A DNA stretch of 64,000 nt, taken from NCBI RefSeq assembly GCF_945836005.1, contig NZ_OX241534.1, positions 620,001-684,000 on the forward strand, given 5' to 3'. This DNA is from Candidatus Nitrosacidococcus sp. I8 (GTDB lineage Bacteria > Pseudomonadota > Gammaproteobacteria > Nitrosococcales > Nitrosococcaceae). Made by a program: the position numbers and the translations under genes. Positions 36,193 to 46,050 of this stretch are shown here, one piece after another (the stretch's first letter is position 1; each line of letters starts with the position of its first letter). The notes beneath the pieces are model-generated. The model ran no database searches. It saw only the letters and a list, made by a program, of their open reading frames with translations, and was not told the origin of the DNA.

Positions 36193-36396
36193 ATGAGTGT
36201 AGATAAAGAAATGGTAGAAGCACTGTGCGCTGAACTACAACAACTATGCACAGATTTAGATTTAACGGGAGAGAATTCAAAAAATAATTACGTAACAAAT
36301 ACTCAAGCCTATCAACCCTCTTCTAATAAACTAGGGTTTGATCAGGCTATGCTAGGGTTAGGTAGACTTAGTTTCTTTACTCAGAATATAGATTAA
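36193..36396 (+). CDS. Small hypothetical protein
   Basis: 67 residues with an AAAGGA ribosome binding site nine bases ahead. The first half (MSVDKEMVEALCAELQQLC) looks helical; the rest is polar. No signal peptide or motif. I do not recognise the family. It lies 67 bases before the Nudix gene on the same strand. Confidence 0.45.
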   Translation: MSVDKEMVEALCAELQQLCTDLDLTGENSKNNYVTNTQAYQPSSNKLGFDQAMLGLGRLSFFTQNID

Positions 36397-36463
36397 ACTA
36401 TATTAGCTTATAAATAAAAAATTCTACCCATGAGCACTTAAGCTAAAACTGATCCTTTATTTT

Positions 36464-37324
36464 ATGAGTTACTTACAACACATTCTAGACTGTAATCAGT
36501 ATTCTCTATCCAACTTTCGTTCCTTTTATGTGAATGGACTCAAAGTAGGCCAGCTAAAACATGATTTTGCTGAAATACTTAAGACTTGGCCAAAATTATT
36601 TACAGTCTCTTCGGTTGCAGTTTCTCTAAACCCTACACTTGATTCTTTTATCGCTAAGACTCAAGCAATGGCTGAAGTTTCCCAATCTTTGGTAGAAAAA
36701 GGAGTGATTCCTAATTTACGCCAAGAAGCTTATCCAGTCACATCTTCTTCTCGAAAAAAAGCATTGTTTACTATTGATAGAGGGGTAATCCCTCATTTTG
36801 GAATAAAAGCTTTTGGTCAGCATTTAAATGGCTTTGTTAGAGATCAAGGGCAACTAAAAATCTGGGTGGGTCGACGTGCTAAAAACAAATGGAGTGATTC
36901 AAATAAGCTAGATAATATGGTAGCAGGGGGATTACCTCATGATATTTCCTTAGCAGATAATCTTGCTAAAGAATGCTGGGAAGAAGCCGGTATCCCTTTA
37001 GAGCTAAGCAAACAAGCTTACCCAGTAGGCTACATTTCTTATCAAGTGGAGTCAGCCAAAGGATTACTCAAACCAGATGTTATTTATTGTTACGATTTAG
37101 AGCTTCCTGCTGACTTTACTCCTCAATGCCAAGATGGGGAAGTAGAAGAATTTTATTTATGGTCAATGGATAAAGTTGCAGATATTGTGTGTCATTCAGA
37201 TGAATTTAAGAAAAATTGCAATCTTGTCATTATTGATTTCCTGATTCGCCATGGCTTCATTACCCCAGATCATCCTGAGTATTTTGATTTGGTTTCTGGA
37301 TTACGATCTCCTTTATCTACTTAA
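36464..37324 (+). CDS. Nudix hydrolase with DUF4743 N-terminal domain
   Basis: 286 residues. The N-terminal half (LSNFRSFYVNGLKVG, DRGVIPHFGIKAFGQHLNGF) matches DUF4743, found in front of Nudix domains related to thiamine pyrophosphokinase-associated enzymes. The Nudix helix is LAKECWEEAGI at about residues 167-177, with GGLPHDIS upstream. Such proteins hydrolyse damaged thiamine diphosphate forms in eukaryotic homologues; the bacterial substrate is unproven. It is convergent with the cas2/3 gene, with a single base between the two stop codons. Confidence 0.82.
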   Translation: MSYLQHILDCNQYSLSNFRSFYVNGLKVGQLKHDFAEILKTWPKLFTVSSVAVSLNPTLDSFIAKTQAMAEVSQSLVEKGVIPNLRQEAYPVTSSSRKKALFTIDRGVIPHFGIKAFGQHLNGFVRDQGQLKIWVGRRAKNKWSDSNKLDNMVAGGLPHDISLADNLAKECWEEAGIPLELSKQAYPVGYISYQVESAKGLLKPDVIYCYDLELPADFTPQCQDGEVEEFYLWSMDKVADIVCHSDEFKKNCNLVIIDFLIRHGFITPDHPEYFDLVSGLRSPLST

Positions 37325-37325
37325 A

Positions 37326-40300
37326 TTATTCTTTAACAAACTGCCAACCAATTAAATCATTGTATTCTAAGCATTTACCACCCTGAAAATCATCTCCAGA
37401 GGAAAGAGAGAGCGCGTTAGTAATATAGTATTTACCTTCTAACCCCCTTTGTGCTAACTGAGCCCGCCAATCCTCATTGAGCTGATGGCAGTTAAGCACC
37501 TTATTATCAAAATAAGATTGATGAAGGGAGCTGTATTTATTTATTTCTTTTACTAGGTAATTAATCCCTTTAGTTTGTTTTTCCTTTTTTACGACCCCTT
37601 TTTTATCACCTTGATCAAGGTACCTCCAACCTTCCTCTTCTTCTGGATCAAACCACAGTAAATTTAAATTCCTATCTTTACGAAAAGGGCAAAGCTGACT
37701 ATGTTTTTGGGTAAATATCATGGAGGAGTTATTGCCTTCAATAAAATACATAGCTTTTTTCTCCTCCTGATCATCTTCAAGAAGTATTTTGAGTTGCCCA
37801 TGTTCAAGTTGACTCATATTGGAATAGTAGTACTTCTTTGCCTCTATGTTCTCTTCAGTCTTCTCTGGAGCTTGAAGAGTAAAGCGAGAATCAATAGATT
37901 TTTTTAATCCGTTAAGATCAAATACTTGAGAAAGATCATTTCTTTGTTTAGGATCTAGTGCAAACTTCCCTGATTCTGGACCGGGCAAACTAAACCCTAA
38001 GGCTTGATCTCCATATTCTAATTTTCGCATCGTTTGACTCATCATTCCTATATTCCCTTGAGAGACCTGTAAATCTCGCCGATGCCGCCATACTCTACCT
38101 GCCATTTGAATTAAAGACCAATAGGAGTTAGGCTCTACAATAGACCAATCATAATCATGATCTCGGCCTACTTCAGAAATGGGCGAAGTACTTACCACCA
38201 CCAATAAATGTTTTTTCCCTTGCTGCTGGCAAGCGTTCAGAATTTTAGAAAAATCAGAATCCTCATGGGGTTGTCGATTACTACGTTTTAATAACTTATT
38301 GAGAGTTTGTTCCATATGATGGCGAATTAAGGGCAGATGCTTAGCGTGGTAACAAACGAGCTTAAGCTGTACATGTTCGTTTAAATCAAACTCATGGTTA
38401 AGCCAATAATAGGCAAACCCTCGAGTATGTTTAGTATTAGTCCATCGTACACAGCCAATGGAGTAATGAATACCTGTTGTGGGATCTTGTTGATTCCATT
38501 GCTGATGTAACTCCCAACAAGTAGCCATTACGTTTTGATATGCTTTATTTTGGCTATCTGTTATGGGCACTAAATTAGAATGTAAACGACGGCGTACAGG
38601 CTGTTGCTTATTTATTTCTAGTAATTTAGCGATAAATCCTTGGTGACGATTTACGAAATCCTTTTTATCTTTAATCTCACTGATTTTAATACGTTCCGAA
38701 TGATGACTAAACCAACCACAAGCAATAGGCGTAGGATTTATGCCTTGTAATTGTTGCCAACGATGAAATCCTGTCTCATAAGCCTGATAAAAGCTATGAG
38801 CAATAGCAGGTGGTAGCGTAGCTGAAGAGAGTAATAATTTTCGCCCATTAAACCCCACCGCATAGGCTAATTTTAATAGGGCAGGTAAGTCCTCTGTGGA
38901 AAAACTATCAATTTCATCAATAATAAGATCTGAGCTTGCTAGCCGAAATCCCAATAATGCCGCAGAAGCCTTTTGGCTTTGAATAAATGGCATTAAATGA
39001 TCTACGGTACAAATTAAGATGGGAACTTGTAGTAAATGATTGAGCTTAGGATTATTTGGTGCATTTAATTCTTCAGGCCAAGGACTATCTGGATCATAAT
39101 CAAATACGCCACTTAGCCCGCCATAAAAATCATCATCTAATGTGCTACTCTCTCTTCCTGATTGCTCTTGCTCTGTAAGATTAGAGTCAATACTTTCTTG
39201 CTCTTTGCCTAACTCATGAAGGGCAATGGTTAACGCACCACCTACCATCACCGCACACTGATCCTTACTTTCATTGAGGGTGCCAAATCCTAAATCATCA
39301 CGATATTCATCCCCCGTTTGTAAGGTTAGAGTGCGCAATCCAAGGGCAACAGTAAAGCGGTAGTTTTCATGCTTATGGAGTGCAGCTAGAATTCGAGCGT
39401 TTCCTCGGGTTTTTCCTGATCCAGTTTCTGCCATAATCAAACCAAAAAAACCGGATTGCTCTAAATTTTCTACTTTAAGTAATTTATGCTCTGCCTCTTG
39501 CTGCCACTTAAAAGCATCTACCGTAATAGGACTTTTTAATGAAGGCGGAGAATATTCAATTGTTTTCGCATTTTTGTTTTGCTGAAGTTGGGATAAATGA
39601 TTAAACCCTCTGCCTGCTAATTTGCCCACTCGTTCTAAATGACTAGCAAGAGTTTGCCTAAGCTGACCTTGATAACTGTTGGCAAAACATTGTTGTCCCT
39701 GTTTAGATTGGGAGTCAATGGCATATTCTTTAGAGGCAGTACTAGAAATTTTATGATCGGCTAGCACTAGTGCACAACGAGCATGATAGCGTGCTGCACT
39801 ATACCAAAGAGCATAATCATGGACAGGAAGTGCATGCTCTTCTAGTAGATAATGTGCTCGGCGAGCATGTTTTATAATCTCATTAACTAATTTTGGAGAT
39901 TGCTGCCAAGCAGGATCATATTCTGTTGCTAAAGCTAATCCCTTTAAGATCGATTCAGGTTGATTTAAATAAGTTTCTTCTAGAGGACTAAAACTTTCTT
40001 CATGGCCATCGGGTAATTTATGATGAGAAAGGATGAGAAAACACAAGACGCTTAATAAGAGAGGTAACCCTTGTTTTTCTTCCTCTCTTATAGATCCCCA
40101 TGGCGGCTGTAATGTACTGCCTTCGCTCGGCATTAAATGCTGCCAAGCTGATTCTGGGGTTTCTTGCCAAATTTGATTTAGTTTTTCGTATACATTTTTT
40201 GAATCAGCAAGAGCATTGAGCCATTGATTATCAGTAATATGATCCAAAGATCTATTTGAATTTACCTTATTTCGTCTACGGCGACGGGGAGCAGGTGAAG

Positions 40301-40829
40301 ACTCCGATTCTATTGCCGGTGTATCTGTGATGACTGGTGGGCAAAGTAACTCAATAATCCGTAAAAGTAAGAGTAAAGAAAGCCGCTCATGGCGAATAGG
40401 ATCGCTCTGATTAACTTTAGAATCTCGTAGTTTTGCCTGAAAGCAAGCTCCATGCTTACCAAAATCATGAAAAAGCCCAGCTAGAATACAAAGATGGCTT
40501 AATAAACGAATGGCTGGAGGAGTTTCTTCTTCCTTTGGTAAAGGGGTTGCACTATAGCTAAAACAAAAGGTGCCATCATAATTAAAATGTCGCCGACTCC
40601 CTACAATCCACACTAATTCGGTTTGATAACGACCTTTAATTCGATGACAGGCAATGGCACTATGGCGGCTGGCAGTTTTAGTGAGGGCTTGGCGTATATC
40701 CCTAAGCCCTTCTTCGCTCATCCGAGCAAGCCAAGTTCGCCGTCCAATTTGGGTACCATAGTGGGATAGAATTCTCCGAGATCGCTTCCAAGCTGCCTTT
40801 TCACATTCACTGATAAAAAGTACGATCAT
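37326..40829 (-). CDS. cas3: Type I-F Cas2-Cas3 fusion (Cas3f)
   Basis: 1167 residues, normal for I-F. The N-terminal about 95 residues form the Cas2-like domain (MIVLFISECEKAAWKRSRRI). An HD nuclease domain follows with His121-Asp122 (LFHDFGKHG). The helicase core has Walker A MAETGSGKT near residue 468, a LIIDEIDSF Walker B near 640 and LLLSSATLPP. It unwinds and degrades DNA marked by the Csy complex and, through Cas2, joins Cas1 in spacer capture. Its ATG overlaps the cas1 stop (ATGA). The pair runs leftward, away from csy1. Confidence 0.93.
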   Translation of the reverse strand: MIVLFISECEKAAWKRSRRILSHYGTQIGRRTWLARMSEEGLRDIRQALTKTASRHSAIACHRIKGRYQTELVWIVGSRRHFNYDGTFCFSYSATPLPKEEETPPAIRLLSHLCILAGLFHDFGKHGACFQAKLRDSKVNQSDPIRHERLSLLLLLRIIELLCPPVITDTPAIESESSPAPRRRRRNKVNSNRSLDHITDNQWLNALADSKNVYEKLNQIWQETPESAWQHLMPSEGSTLQPPWGSIREEEKQGLPLLLSVLCFLILSHHKLPDGHEESFSPLEETYLNQPESILKGLALATEYDPAWQQSPKLVNEIIKHARRAHYLLEEHALPVHDYALWYSAARYHARCALVLADHKISSTASKEYAIDSQSKQGQQCFANSYQGQLRQTLASHLERVGKLAGRGFNHLSQLQQNKNAKTIEYSPPSLKSPITVDAFKWQQEAEHKLLKVENLEQSGFFGLIMAETGSGKTRGNARILAALHKHENYRFTVALGLRTLTLQTGDEYRDDLGFGTLNESKDQCAVMVGGALTIALHELGKEQESIDSNLTEQEQSGRESSTLDDDFYGGLSGVFDYDPDSPWPEELNAPNNPKLNHLLQVPILICTVDHLMPFIQSQKASAALLGFRLASSDLIIDEIDSFSTEDLPALLKLAYAVGFNGRKLLLSSATLPPAIAHSFYQAYETGFHRWQQLQGINPTPIACGWFSHHSERIKISEIKDKKDFVNRHQGFIAKLLEINKQQPVRRRLHSNLVPITDSQNKAYQNVMATCWELHQQWNQQDPTTGIHYSIGCVRWTNTKHTRGFAYYWLNHEFDLNEHVQLKLVCYHAKHLPLIRHHMEQTLNKLLKRSNRQPHEDSDFSKILNACQQQGKKHLLVVVSTSPISEVGRDHDYDWSIVEPNSYWSLIQMAGRVWRHRRDLQVSQGNIGMMSQTMRKLEYGDQALGFSLPGPESGKFALDPKQRNDLSQVFDLNGLKKSIDSRFTLQAPEKTEENIEAKKYYYSNMSQLEHGQLKILLEDDQEEKKAMYFIEGNNSSMIFTQKHSQLCPFRKDRNLNLLWFDPEEEEGWRYLDQGDKKGVVKKEKQTKGINYLVKEINKYSSLHQSYFDNKVLNCHQLNEDWRAQLAQRGLEGKYYITNALSLSSGDDFQGGKCLEYNDLIGWQFVKE

Positions 40830-41713
40830 CGCTGGGTAATCTCTTTAATGGCTTGGAATAGAAAAGTAATCGCATCACTTTGATCTAGCCATGCAATACA
40901 AGCTTGGCGCATTTGCTGATCCGACTGACCCGCCGCCGCCTGCTGAAAAGCAATAGGCATCACGCAAGTATCTTTAATGATATCTGCCACATCAAAGACC
41001 AATGCTCCTCGCCGGGTCATACCATGAATCAAAGGCAGTGCATGGGGAATTCCTAACACCCATAACACTACGGCACTAATGCCGTAAGCCAAATAATTAC
41101 CGTGATCTAAATAACTATTAAAAGGATCTAGATAATCCCGTTTACCCGGATCTCGAGTAAAGTTTTTTACTTGAGTACATTGTGCCCACAAGCCATAGAG
41201 TTTTTTTGCAAATTCAGCCTCTCGGCTAAGGATAGCTTGGGTATCCTCTGCAGTTTCAATTTGAGAAAGATAATAGCTTGCTAAATCTTCAACTACAGAT
41301 TGAGGAGGCTTTGGATCGGCTATCTTAAACCATCGCTTTAATAAGAATTCTGCCCGTTTTCTTTGAAAAATTTTTGCAGCGCCCAATCGTTTATGCTCAT
41401 CTTGCCATAGAGTAATCCAAGCTTGGCAATACTCGGTAGGGCGATATTCATTCAAGCTTGCTAAAAATAAAGGCGTACCGCCACCGCCTACAAAAGCTAC
41501 CATCACTTGAGCACTGGCTAATAATCGAGCAGCTGCTTGGGTAAGGGAAGTACCACTACCTAGCAAAATAACATTGGTGTTTTCTGGTGGAATCGAAAAA
41601 AATTTAGTCAGTGCCTTTTCGTCTCTGGCATAAACAACTCGTTCGTCTTTTGCCATAATTCGGCAGTGCTCTAAATAATAGAGTCCTTGTCGATGAGATG
41701 GAAGAATCGACAT
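40826..41713 (-). CDS. cas1: Type I-F Cas1 integrase
   Basis: 295 residues. Features of Cas1f: ILPSHRQGLYYLEHCRI at the start, VILLGSGTSLTQAAARLLA, the VGGGGTPLF loop and GISAVVLWVLGIPHALPLIHGMTRRGALVFDVAD, containing the metal-binding His and Asp residues. It inserts new spacers with the Cas2 part of Cas3. The start lies 155 bases from the divergent csy1 start, so adaptation and interference genes have separate promoters in the shared spacer. Confidence 0.93.
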   Translation of the reverse strand: MSILPSHRQGLYYLEHCRIMAKDERVVYARDEKALTKFFSIPPENTNVILLGSGTSLTQAAARLLASAQVMVAFVGGGGTPLFLASLNEYRPTEYCQAWITLWQDEHKRLGAAKIFQRKRAEFLLKRWFKIADPKPPQSVVEDLASYYLSQIETAEDTQAILSREAEFAKKLYGLWAQCTQVKNFTRDPGKRDYLDPFNSYLDHGNYLAYGISAVVLWVLGIPHALPLIHGMTRRGALVFDVADIIKDTCVMPIAFQQAAAGQSDQQMRQACIAWLDQSDAITFLFQAIKEITQR

Positions 41714-41868
41714 AAAATCACCCTAAGATATTTGCTTGATTATTAAAAACTCTCTAATCAGAGAGGTGAAAATTTACGTCAATATATGACAAAAACTTTA
41801 CAAAAAAGTGACATTTAGTGTTAAATAATATGACAATTTTTGTAAAAGTATAATAATTATAATCACCC
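41714..41868. promoter_or_regulatory. Divergent promoter region between cas1 and csy1
   Basis: 155 bases, very AT-rich. For csy1 a candidate -10 TATAAT lies at 41849-41854. A TATGACAATTTTTGT motif at 41829-41843 is also found at 36129-36143 in front of the small gene at 36193. GTGACA (41809-41814) could be a -35 element. No operator can be named with confidence. Confidence 0.5.
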
Positions 41869-43236
41869 ATGTTTATAGAAAACTTAAACCAATATCTTAA
41901 CATTGATAAAAAATCTACTAAAGATTTTAAAGCAATTTTATTAAGACATAGTAGTGTACCTCTCTTTATAGCTGAGGATGAAATTCCTTTATTACTTAAA
42001 ATTGCTTTAAGTCTTTGCTATGGAGACATCCCTTCTGATAAAGAATGGGAAATACTGCTTAATGAACAAGCAATGGAGGAGAGGGCAAAAGAAGCTTTAA
42101 GAGCAAAAGTTATTGATAAAACTATTGGGGGAACATTTATTTGGGCTGCATTAGTGACAGAGATAGGCACTCATCATCCTAAATCCCGTAACGATAAAAT
42201 TAGCTCTGGATCAATTACTGCAACTAACCTAATCCCACCTCCTAAAAAACTAGGCTTAGTGACTTCTGCCCATCTTGAAAATATTAAAAGTCTTTCTGGA
42301 TCAGGCAATGGTGCCTACGTTGCGCACTATCAATGGCTTAGTTTTACCTATGAAGACTCTCAGGGAACTCTTAGCATTCTTGAACGAGTAGCAAGACAAG
42401 ATCAAATCTTAAAGCAAATTCTATTAGATCTTGGGATTTCTACAGAAGACTGGGATTATTTTCATCAAGCTGTAGTCAATCACTTCAGTACCTCTAATGA
42501 TGCCCCGTTAGATCGCCAGCTAAAACAAATTTTTATTCCTGATCCTACCTGCGGTGGAGATGACTATCTTGTGATAAGCCCCCTATCTGCTACAAGGATG
42601 GTAGCTGCTTTCAAACAATATCGGGAAAAACTACGAGAAGAATCAGCATATATTGTTACCTCTTCATTAAAAGTAGGGGGTACTAAACCACAAAATGCAG
42701 GCAGTTTAATCAATGAACTAGGAGGGCATTTACATTTATTAAAAATGACTATACCTAGTGCTCACTTAAATAATAATTATTATCGGCGATTAAAACAATT
42801 GACTGCCTCAAGTGCTCCTTATTTATTTTTGCCTATAGCAAAAAAAGAGGCAGAAAAATTAGAAAAATGGTTAGAAATCGATTGGAATACTACCTATGGT
42901 AATCGCCAAGATCACTTAGATCAGTTAGAAAAAAAGATTTCAGCTTGGCTTATTCCAGAATTAGAAGCTCAAGATCAGTTTCTAAGCTGGATAGCCAGCC
43001 ATCACCCGGATGCAATTAAAGCTAGAGAAAATCTTGAAACTAAACAATTACCTCATTGGGTAAATGTTTTGCTTGGATTAAATAGCTTGCCTATCAGTAA
43101 CCAACAGTTTACCCAAGCATTACAAAAGGATGCGTATCAAGCCCTAACTTTTTATTTTAAATCTCTACTAGATGATGCTCTCTACCAGCTAGTTACAGAT
43201 GCATTCAACCGTTCAATTAATTATTTACACCACTAG
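41869..43236 (+). CDS. csy1: Csy1 (Cas8f), large subunit of the I-F surveillance complex
   Basis: 455 residues, slightly longer than Pseudomonas Csy1. Family segments include GNGAYVAHYQWLSFTYED, a DPTCGGDDYLVISPL-like block and GSLINELGGHLHLLKM, GGTKPQNAGSLINELGG being the most diagnostic. Csy1 recognises the CC PAM and binds the 5' handle of the crRNA with Csy2. First gene of csy1-csy2-csy3-csy4; eight bases separate it from csy2. Confidence 0.92.
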   Translation: MFIENLNQYLNIDKKSTKDFKAILLRHSSVPLFIAEDEIPLLLKIALSLCYGDIPSDKEWEILLNEQAMEERAKEALRAKVIDKTIGGTFIWAALVTEIGTHHPKSRNDKISSGSITATNLIPPPKKLGLVTSAHLENIKSLSGSGNGAYVAHYQWLSFTYEDSQGTLSILERVARQDQILKQILLDLGISTEDWDYFHQAVVNHFSTSNDAPLDRQLKQIFIPDPTCGGDDYLVISPLSATRMVAAFKQYREKLREESAYIVTSSLKVGGTKPQNAGSLINELGGHLHLLKMTIPSAHLNNNYYRRLKQLTASSAPYLFLPIAKKEAEKLEKWLEIDWNTTYGNRQDHLDQLEKKISAWLIPELEAQDQFLSWIASHHPDAIKARENLETKQLPHWVNVLLGLNSLPISNQQFTQALQKDAYQALTFYFKSLLDDALYQLVTDAFNRSINYLHH

Positions 43237-43244
43237 GGGGTTGC

Positions 43245-44153
43245 ATGGATCAGTACTATTTATTATTACCTATGATAAAGATTACCAATATAAATTGGGA
43301 GAGTAGCCACTTAACGTGTTCCCTTCCTTTGACTGCCATTGCTGGATTTGCAGATTGCTTAGTTAATTTTGAGCTCGATAAGCATGCACCAGAAGCCAAT
43401 ACAGATTTAAAAGGATTTGCCGTATGCCTTCATGAAGGGGAAATTTATGACGGACTGACAAAAAACCCCTTAGCCCTATGCAAAGGCAATGGAAATAAAC
43501 CAAATGAAGACGATTTGATAAATCCGCCGATTATTCCTGAACTCAAAGGTCACGCTATTTTGAGCTTAGTCATTAAATTAGAAGTAAGCAATAAATCTGC
43601 TATGGATGCTTGGATTGAACAAAGGGCAAATCAGATACTATATGCTTGCCGAATTGCTGGAGGAGATATTATTCAAGCAGGAAAGCCTCGAATTTTTTCT
43701 AAAATAAAAGAGCTCGCCCAAGCCATGAATCAATTACCTACTGGCTGGTTTATTAAAGACCGAGCAGAACTCATTGCTAAAGAAGAAGATCCTTTTAAAG
43801 CCCTCATGGATGCAGTAGCTTGGTTTCCTCCTGAAACCGATTCAGACTCAGCAGAAAAACAACCTAAGCAACGTCGCTATCCCGGCTGGCTTTATGCTAC
43901 TTGTGTGGGTTATCAATTACTCGAAGAACCTCAAGATCGCCCCAATCGCAGTCATGGTGTAAAAGATAGCGATCCAGTTAATCATGCCTATGCAGAACCT
44001 GCCCATAGTCTTGCAGAACTTATTTGGGTGCGTAAGTTACTACCACTTTTCTCAAAAGAAACCTCTGATACTGATGATAACTGGCTTCAAGGATTACTTT
44101 GGGATTGGAAAACCCATCGGGAAAGTAAAACTGTCTATTTATCTGCCAAATAA
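43245..44153 (+). CDS. csy2: Csy2 (Cas5f)
   Basis: 302 residues, RAMP fold. Recognisable parts: LPMIKITNINWESSHLTC, LPLTAIAGFADCL, AVCLHEGEIYDGLTKNPL and PRIFSKIKELAQAMNQLPTGWFI, then GWLYATCVGYQLLEEP near the end. It holds the 5' handle of the crRNA with Csy1. Second gene of the interference operon. Confidence 0.92.
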   Translation: MDQYYLLLPMIKITNINWESSHLTCSLPLTAIAGFADCLVNFELDKHAPEANTDLKGFAVCLHEGEIYDGLTKNPLALCKGNGNKPNEDDLINPPIIPELKGHAILSLVIKLEVSNKSAMDAWIEQRANQILYACRIAGGDIIQAGKPRIFSKIKELAQAMNQLPTGWFIKDRAELIAKEEDPFKALMDAVAWFPPETDSDSAEKQPKQRRYPGWLYATCVGYQLLEEPQDRPNRSHGVKDSDPVNHAYAEPAHSLAELIWVRKLLPLFSKETSDTDDNWLQGLLWDWKTHRESKTVYLSAK

Positions 44154-44197
44154 CAATTCGTTTTTAGAAAAAAACCATTTTATATTGAGGAGCACTT

Positions 44198-45259
44198 ATG
44201 CCATCTGTAGAAATTCCATCTTTACTTAATTACACCCGCAGTATTGTCCCCAGTGAAGGGACATTCTGGATTAATCCAAATGATCCCCTAACAATTCAAG
44301 AAAAAACAGTACTAGGTACCATCGCCAATTACAGCGGTGTTTATAAAGGAAACAAACAACAAGACGAAGAGGCAATTAATAAACAAATGCTAGCAGGGGA
44401 TAATAATATCCAACGGATAGATAGCTGCCATTTGCCATCGGGTACTGATACTTTTACCCTACGTTTTAGCCTTAAATTTCTGGCCAATGCCAATGCGCCA
44501 GAGAGCTGTAATATTCCAGAGTTTAGAAATGATCTAGAGGAAATTGCTGCACTTTATCAAGAAAAAGGAGGATTTAGCGTCCTTGCCGAGCGTTATTTTG
44601 CTAACTTAATCAATGGTAAATTTCTCTGGCGTAATCGCTACGGTGCTCAGCGTACTATTATGTTAAGTGCTCCTTTCCATAAAGATTTAAAAGAAGCTAG
44701 TTTTGATATTATTGATCAACCTCATTTACCTGAAGATAAAATAGCTGAATTCCAACCTTGGATTCATCATATTGCCGATGCTTTCAGTGGTAAAATTCCA
44801 TTTTTTATCTTGGATGTTACTGCTAAAATTACCATAGGCGATGGTCAAGAAGTTTACCCCAGCCAAGAGTTTGTGGATAAAGGATCTCAAGGGGGAAAGG
44901 GGGGGAAATCAAAAACCCTATTTTCAGTCAAGGTTAATGGGCAACAAGTCGCTGCTATGCACAGCCAAAAAATTGGTAATGCCATTCGCACCATTGATAA
45001 CTGGTATCCAGATGCCCATGCCAATCATCTTTTAGCCGTAGATCCTTTCACAGTAGACAAACGTAAAGCCACCACAGTACGTTTACCAGATAAGGAAAAG
45101 TCAGATTTTTACAGCCTGCTTAAAAATCCTGAAGAACTGAAAAAACAACTTCAAGACACCACAAACGCCAAAAATCTCAATGGCAACATTCACTATTTTA
45201 TGGCAGTACTTATTCGAGGTGGAGTCTTTAGTGGTGAAAGTAAGAAAGAGAAAAAATAG
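44198..45259 (+). CDS. csy3: Csy3 (Cas7f), backbone subunit
   Basis: 353 residues. Typical Cas7f text: IPSLLNYTRSIVPSEGTFW, IQRIDSCHLPSGTDTFTLRFSL, GKFLWRNRYGAQRTIML and VKVNGQQVAAMHSQKIGNAIRTIDNWY. Six copies per complex coat the spacer part of the crRNA. GAGGAG precedes the ATG. A Lys/Gly-rich loop (GSQGGKGGKSKTLF) is a local low-complexity insert. Confidence 0.94.
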   Translation: MPSVEIPSLLNYTRSIVPSEGTFWINPNDPLTIQEKTVLGTIANYSGVYKGNKQQDEEAINKQMLAGDNNIQRIDSCHLPSGTDTFTLRFSLKFLANANAPESCNIPEFRNDLEEIAALYQEKGGFSVLAERYFANLINGKFLWRNRYGAQRTIMLSAPFHKDLKEASFDIIDQPHLPEDKIAEFQPWIHHIADAFSGKIPFFILDVTAKITIGDGQEVYPSQEFVDKGSQGGKGGKSKTLFSVKVNGQQVAAMHSQKIGNAIRTIDNWYPDAHANHLLAVDPFTVDKRKATTVRLPDKEKSDFYSLLKNPEELKKQLQDTTNAKNLNGNIHYFMAVLIRGGVFSGESKKEKK

Positions 45260-45271
45260 GAGCATTTCGCT

Positions 45272-45871
45272 ATGTTTTCAGAATACATTGAAATTCATGC
45301 CCAAGGAATAGCCGAAGACACTCACTTTATCTTAGGCAAACTATTTACTCGGATTCATGGCATTTTAAAATCCCACTCTCTAAACATTGCTTTAGGATTT
45401 CCAGATCTAAAAGAATACTCGCCGGGCAAACTCATCCGTTGTTTTGGTGTTACTAAAGATTTAGCTCAGTTAGAGCAAAACGATGGGCTACTTCAGCTTG
45501 AAAAGAGAAATATGATTTTAATTAACCCCATTGCCAGTGTACCCAAAAATCATGACAAAATAGCCTATCGGCGACTACGAGATCCAGAAAAAACAACCCA
45601 TAGCTTTAAAAAACGACTGAGTCTTCGCAATGGGAAAAGAGGGATCCTACCCCACTTATCTCCCATTGATTTAAAAAACAACATCAATGACGTTGAAGAA
45701 AAGGAGAAGATAAAACGACCACCTTATTTAATTTTAGAGCGTAATGGGCAAAAGCTACCCATCCATATTGGTACAGAAAGACTAAAGCTTGATTTAGATC
45801 TTTGCCAATTTAATACCTATGGATTTGCAAAAAAGATGAAGGAATGCTACGCAGCAGTTCCTTCCTTTTAA
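45272..45871 (+). CDS. cas6f: Csy4 (Cas6f), crRNA-processing endoribonuclease
   Basis: 199 residues, a little longer than Pseudomonas Csy4 (187). The catalytic His29 is at the same position (TRIHGILK). Other marks: LGFPDLKEYSPGKLIRCFG, YRRLRDPEKTTHSFKKRLSLR (arginine-rich helix that reads the repeat hairpin) and the C-terminal FNTYGFAK. It cuts the array transcript after the CCGCC-GGCGG stem. AGGAG overlaps the csy3 stop region. Last gene of the operon; the leader and array follow. Confidence 0.92.
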   Translation: MFSEYIEIHAQGIAEDTHFILGKLFTRIHGILKSHSLNIALGFPDLKEYSPGKLIRCFGVTKDLAQLEQNDGLLQLEKRNMILINPIASVPKNHDKIAYRRLRDPEKTTHSFKKRLSLRNGKRGILPHLSPIDLKNNINDVEEKEKIKRPPYLILERNGQKLPIHIGTERLKLDLDLCQFNTYGFAKKMKECYAAVPSF

Positions 45872-46050
45872 ACTTTCCTATTTTAAGGAATTTATTTTTT
45901 GTAATAAAAACAATAAACTAAATAATTAGTAAAAAAAGGAAGGTTTTTTATTGAAATTTAAGTATGCTGATCCTACTTTTAAAGCGAATTCTCAGATAAA
46001 ACGTGGGGTTATGTTTGACTAGCTTTACAGGATCTTTAACAATTTTTACT
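45872..46050 (+). promoter_or_regulatory. CRISPR leader
   Basis: 179 AT-rich bases between csy4 and the first repeat. The leader end is assigned here because the degenerate repeat is at the opposite end of the array and the array runs in the same direction as csy4. The leader ends TTTAACAATTTTTACT before the first repeat. The array promoter is presumed to be here. Confidence 0.75.
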
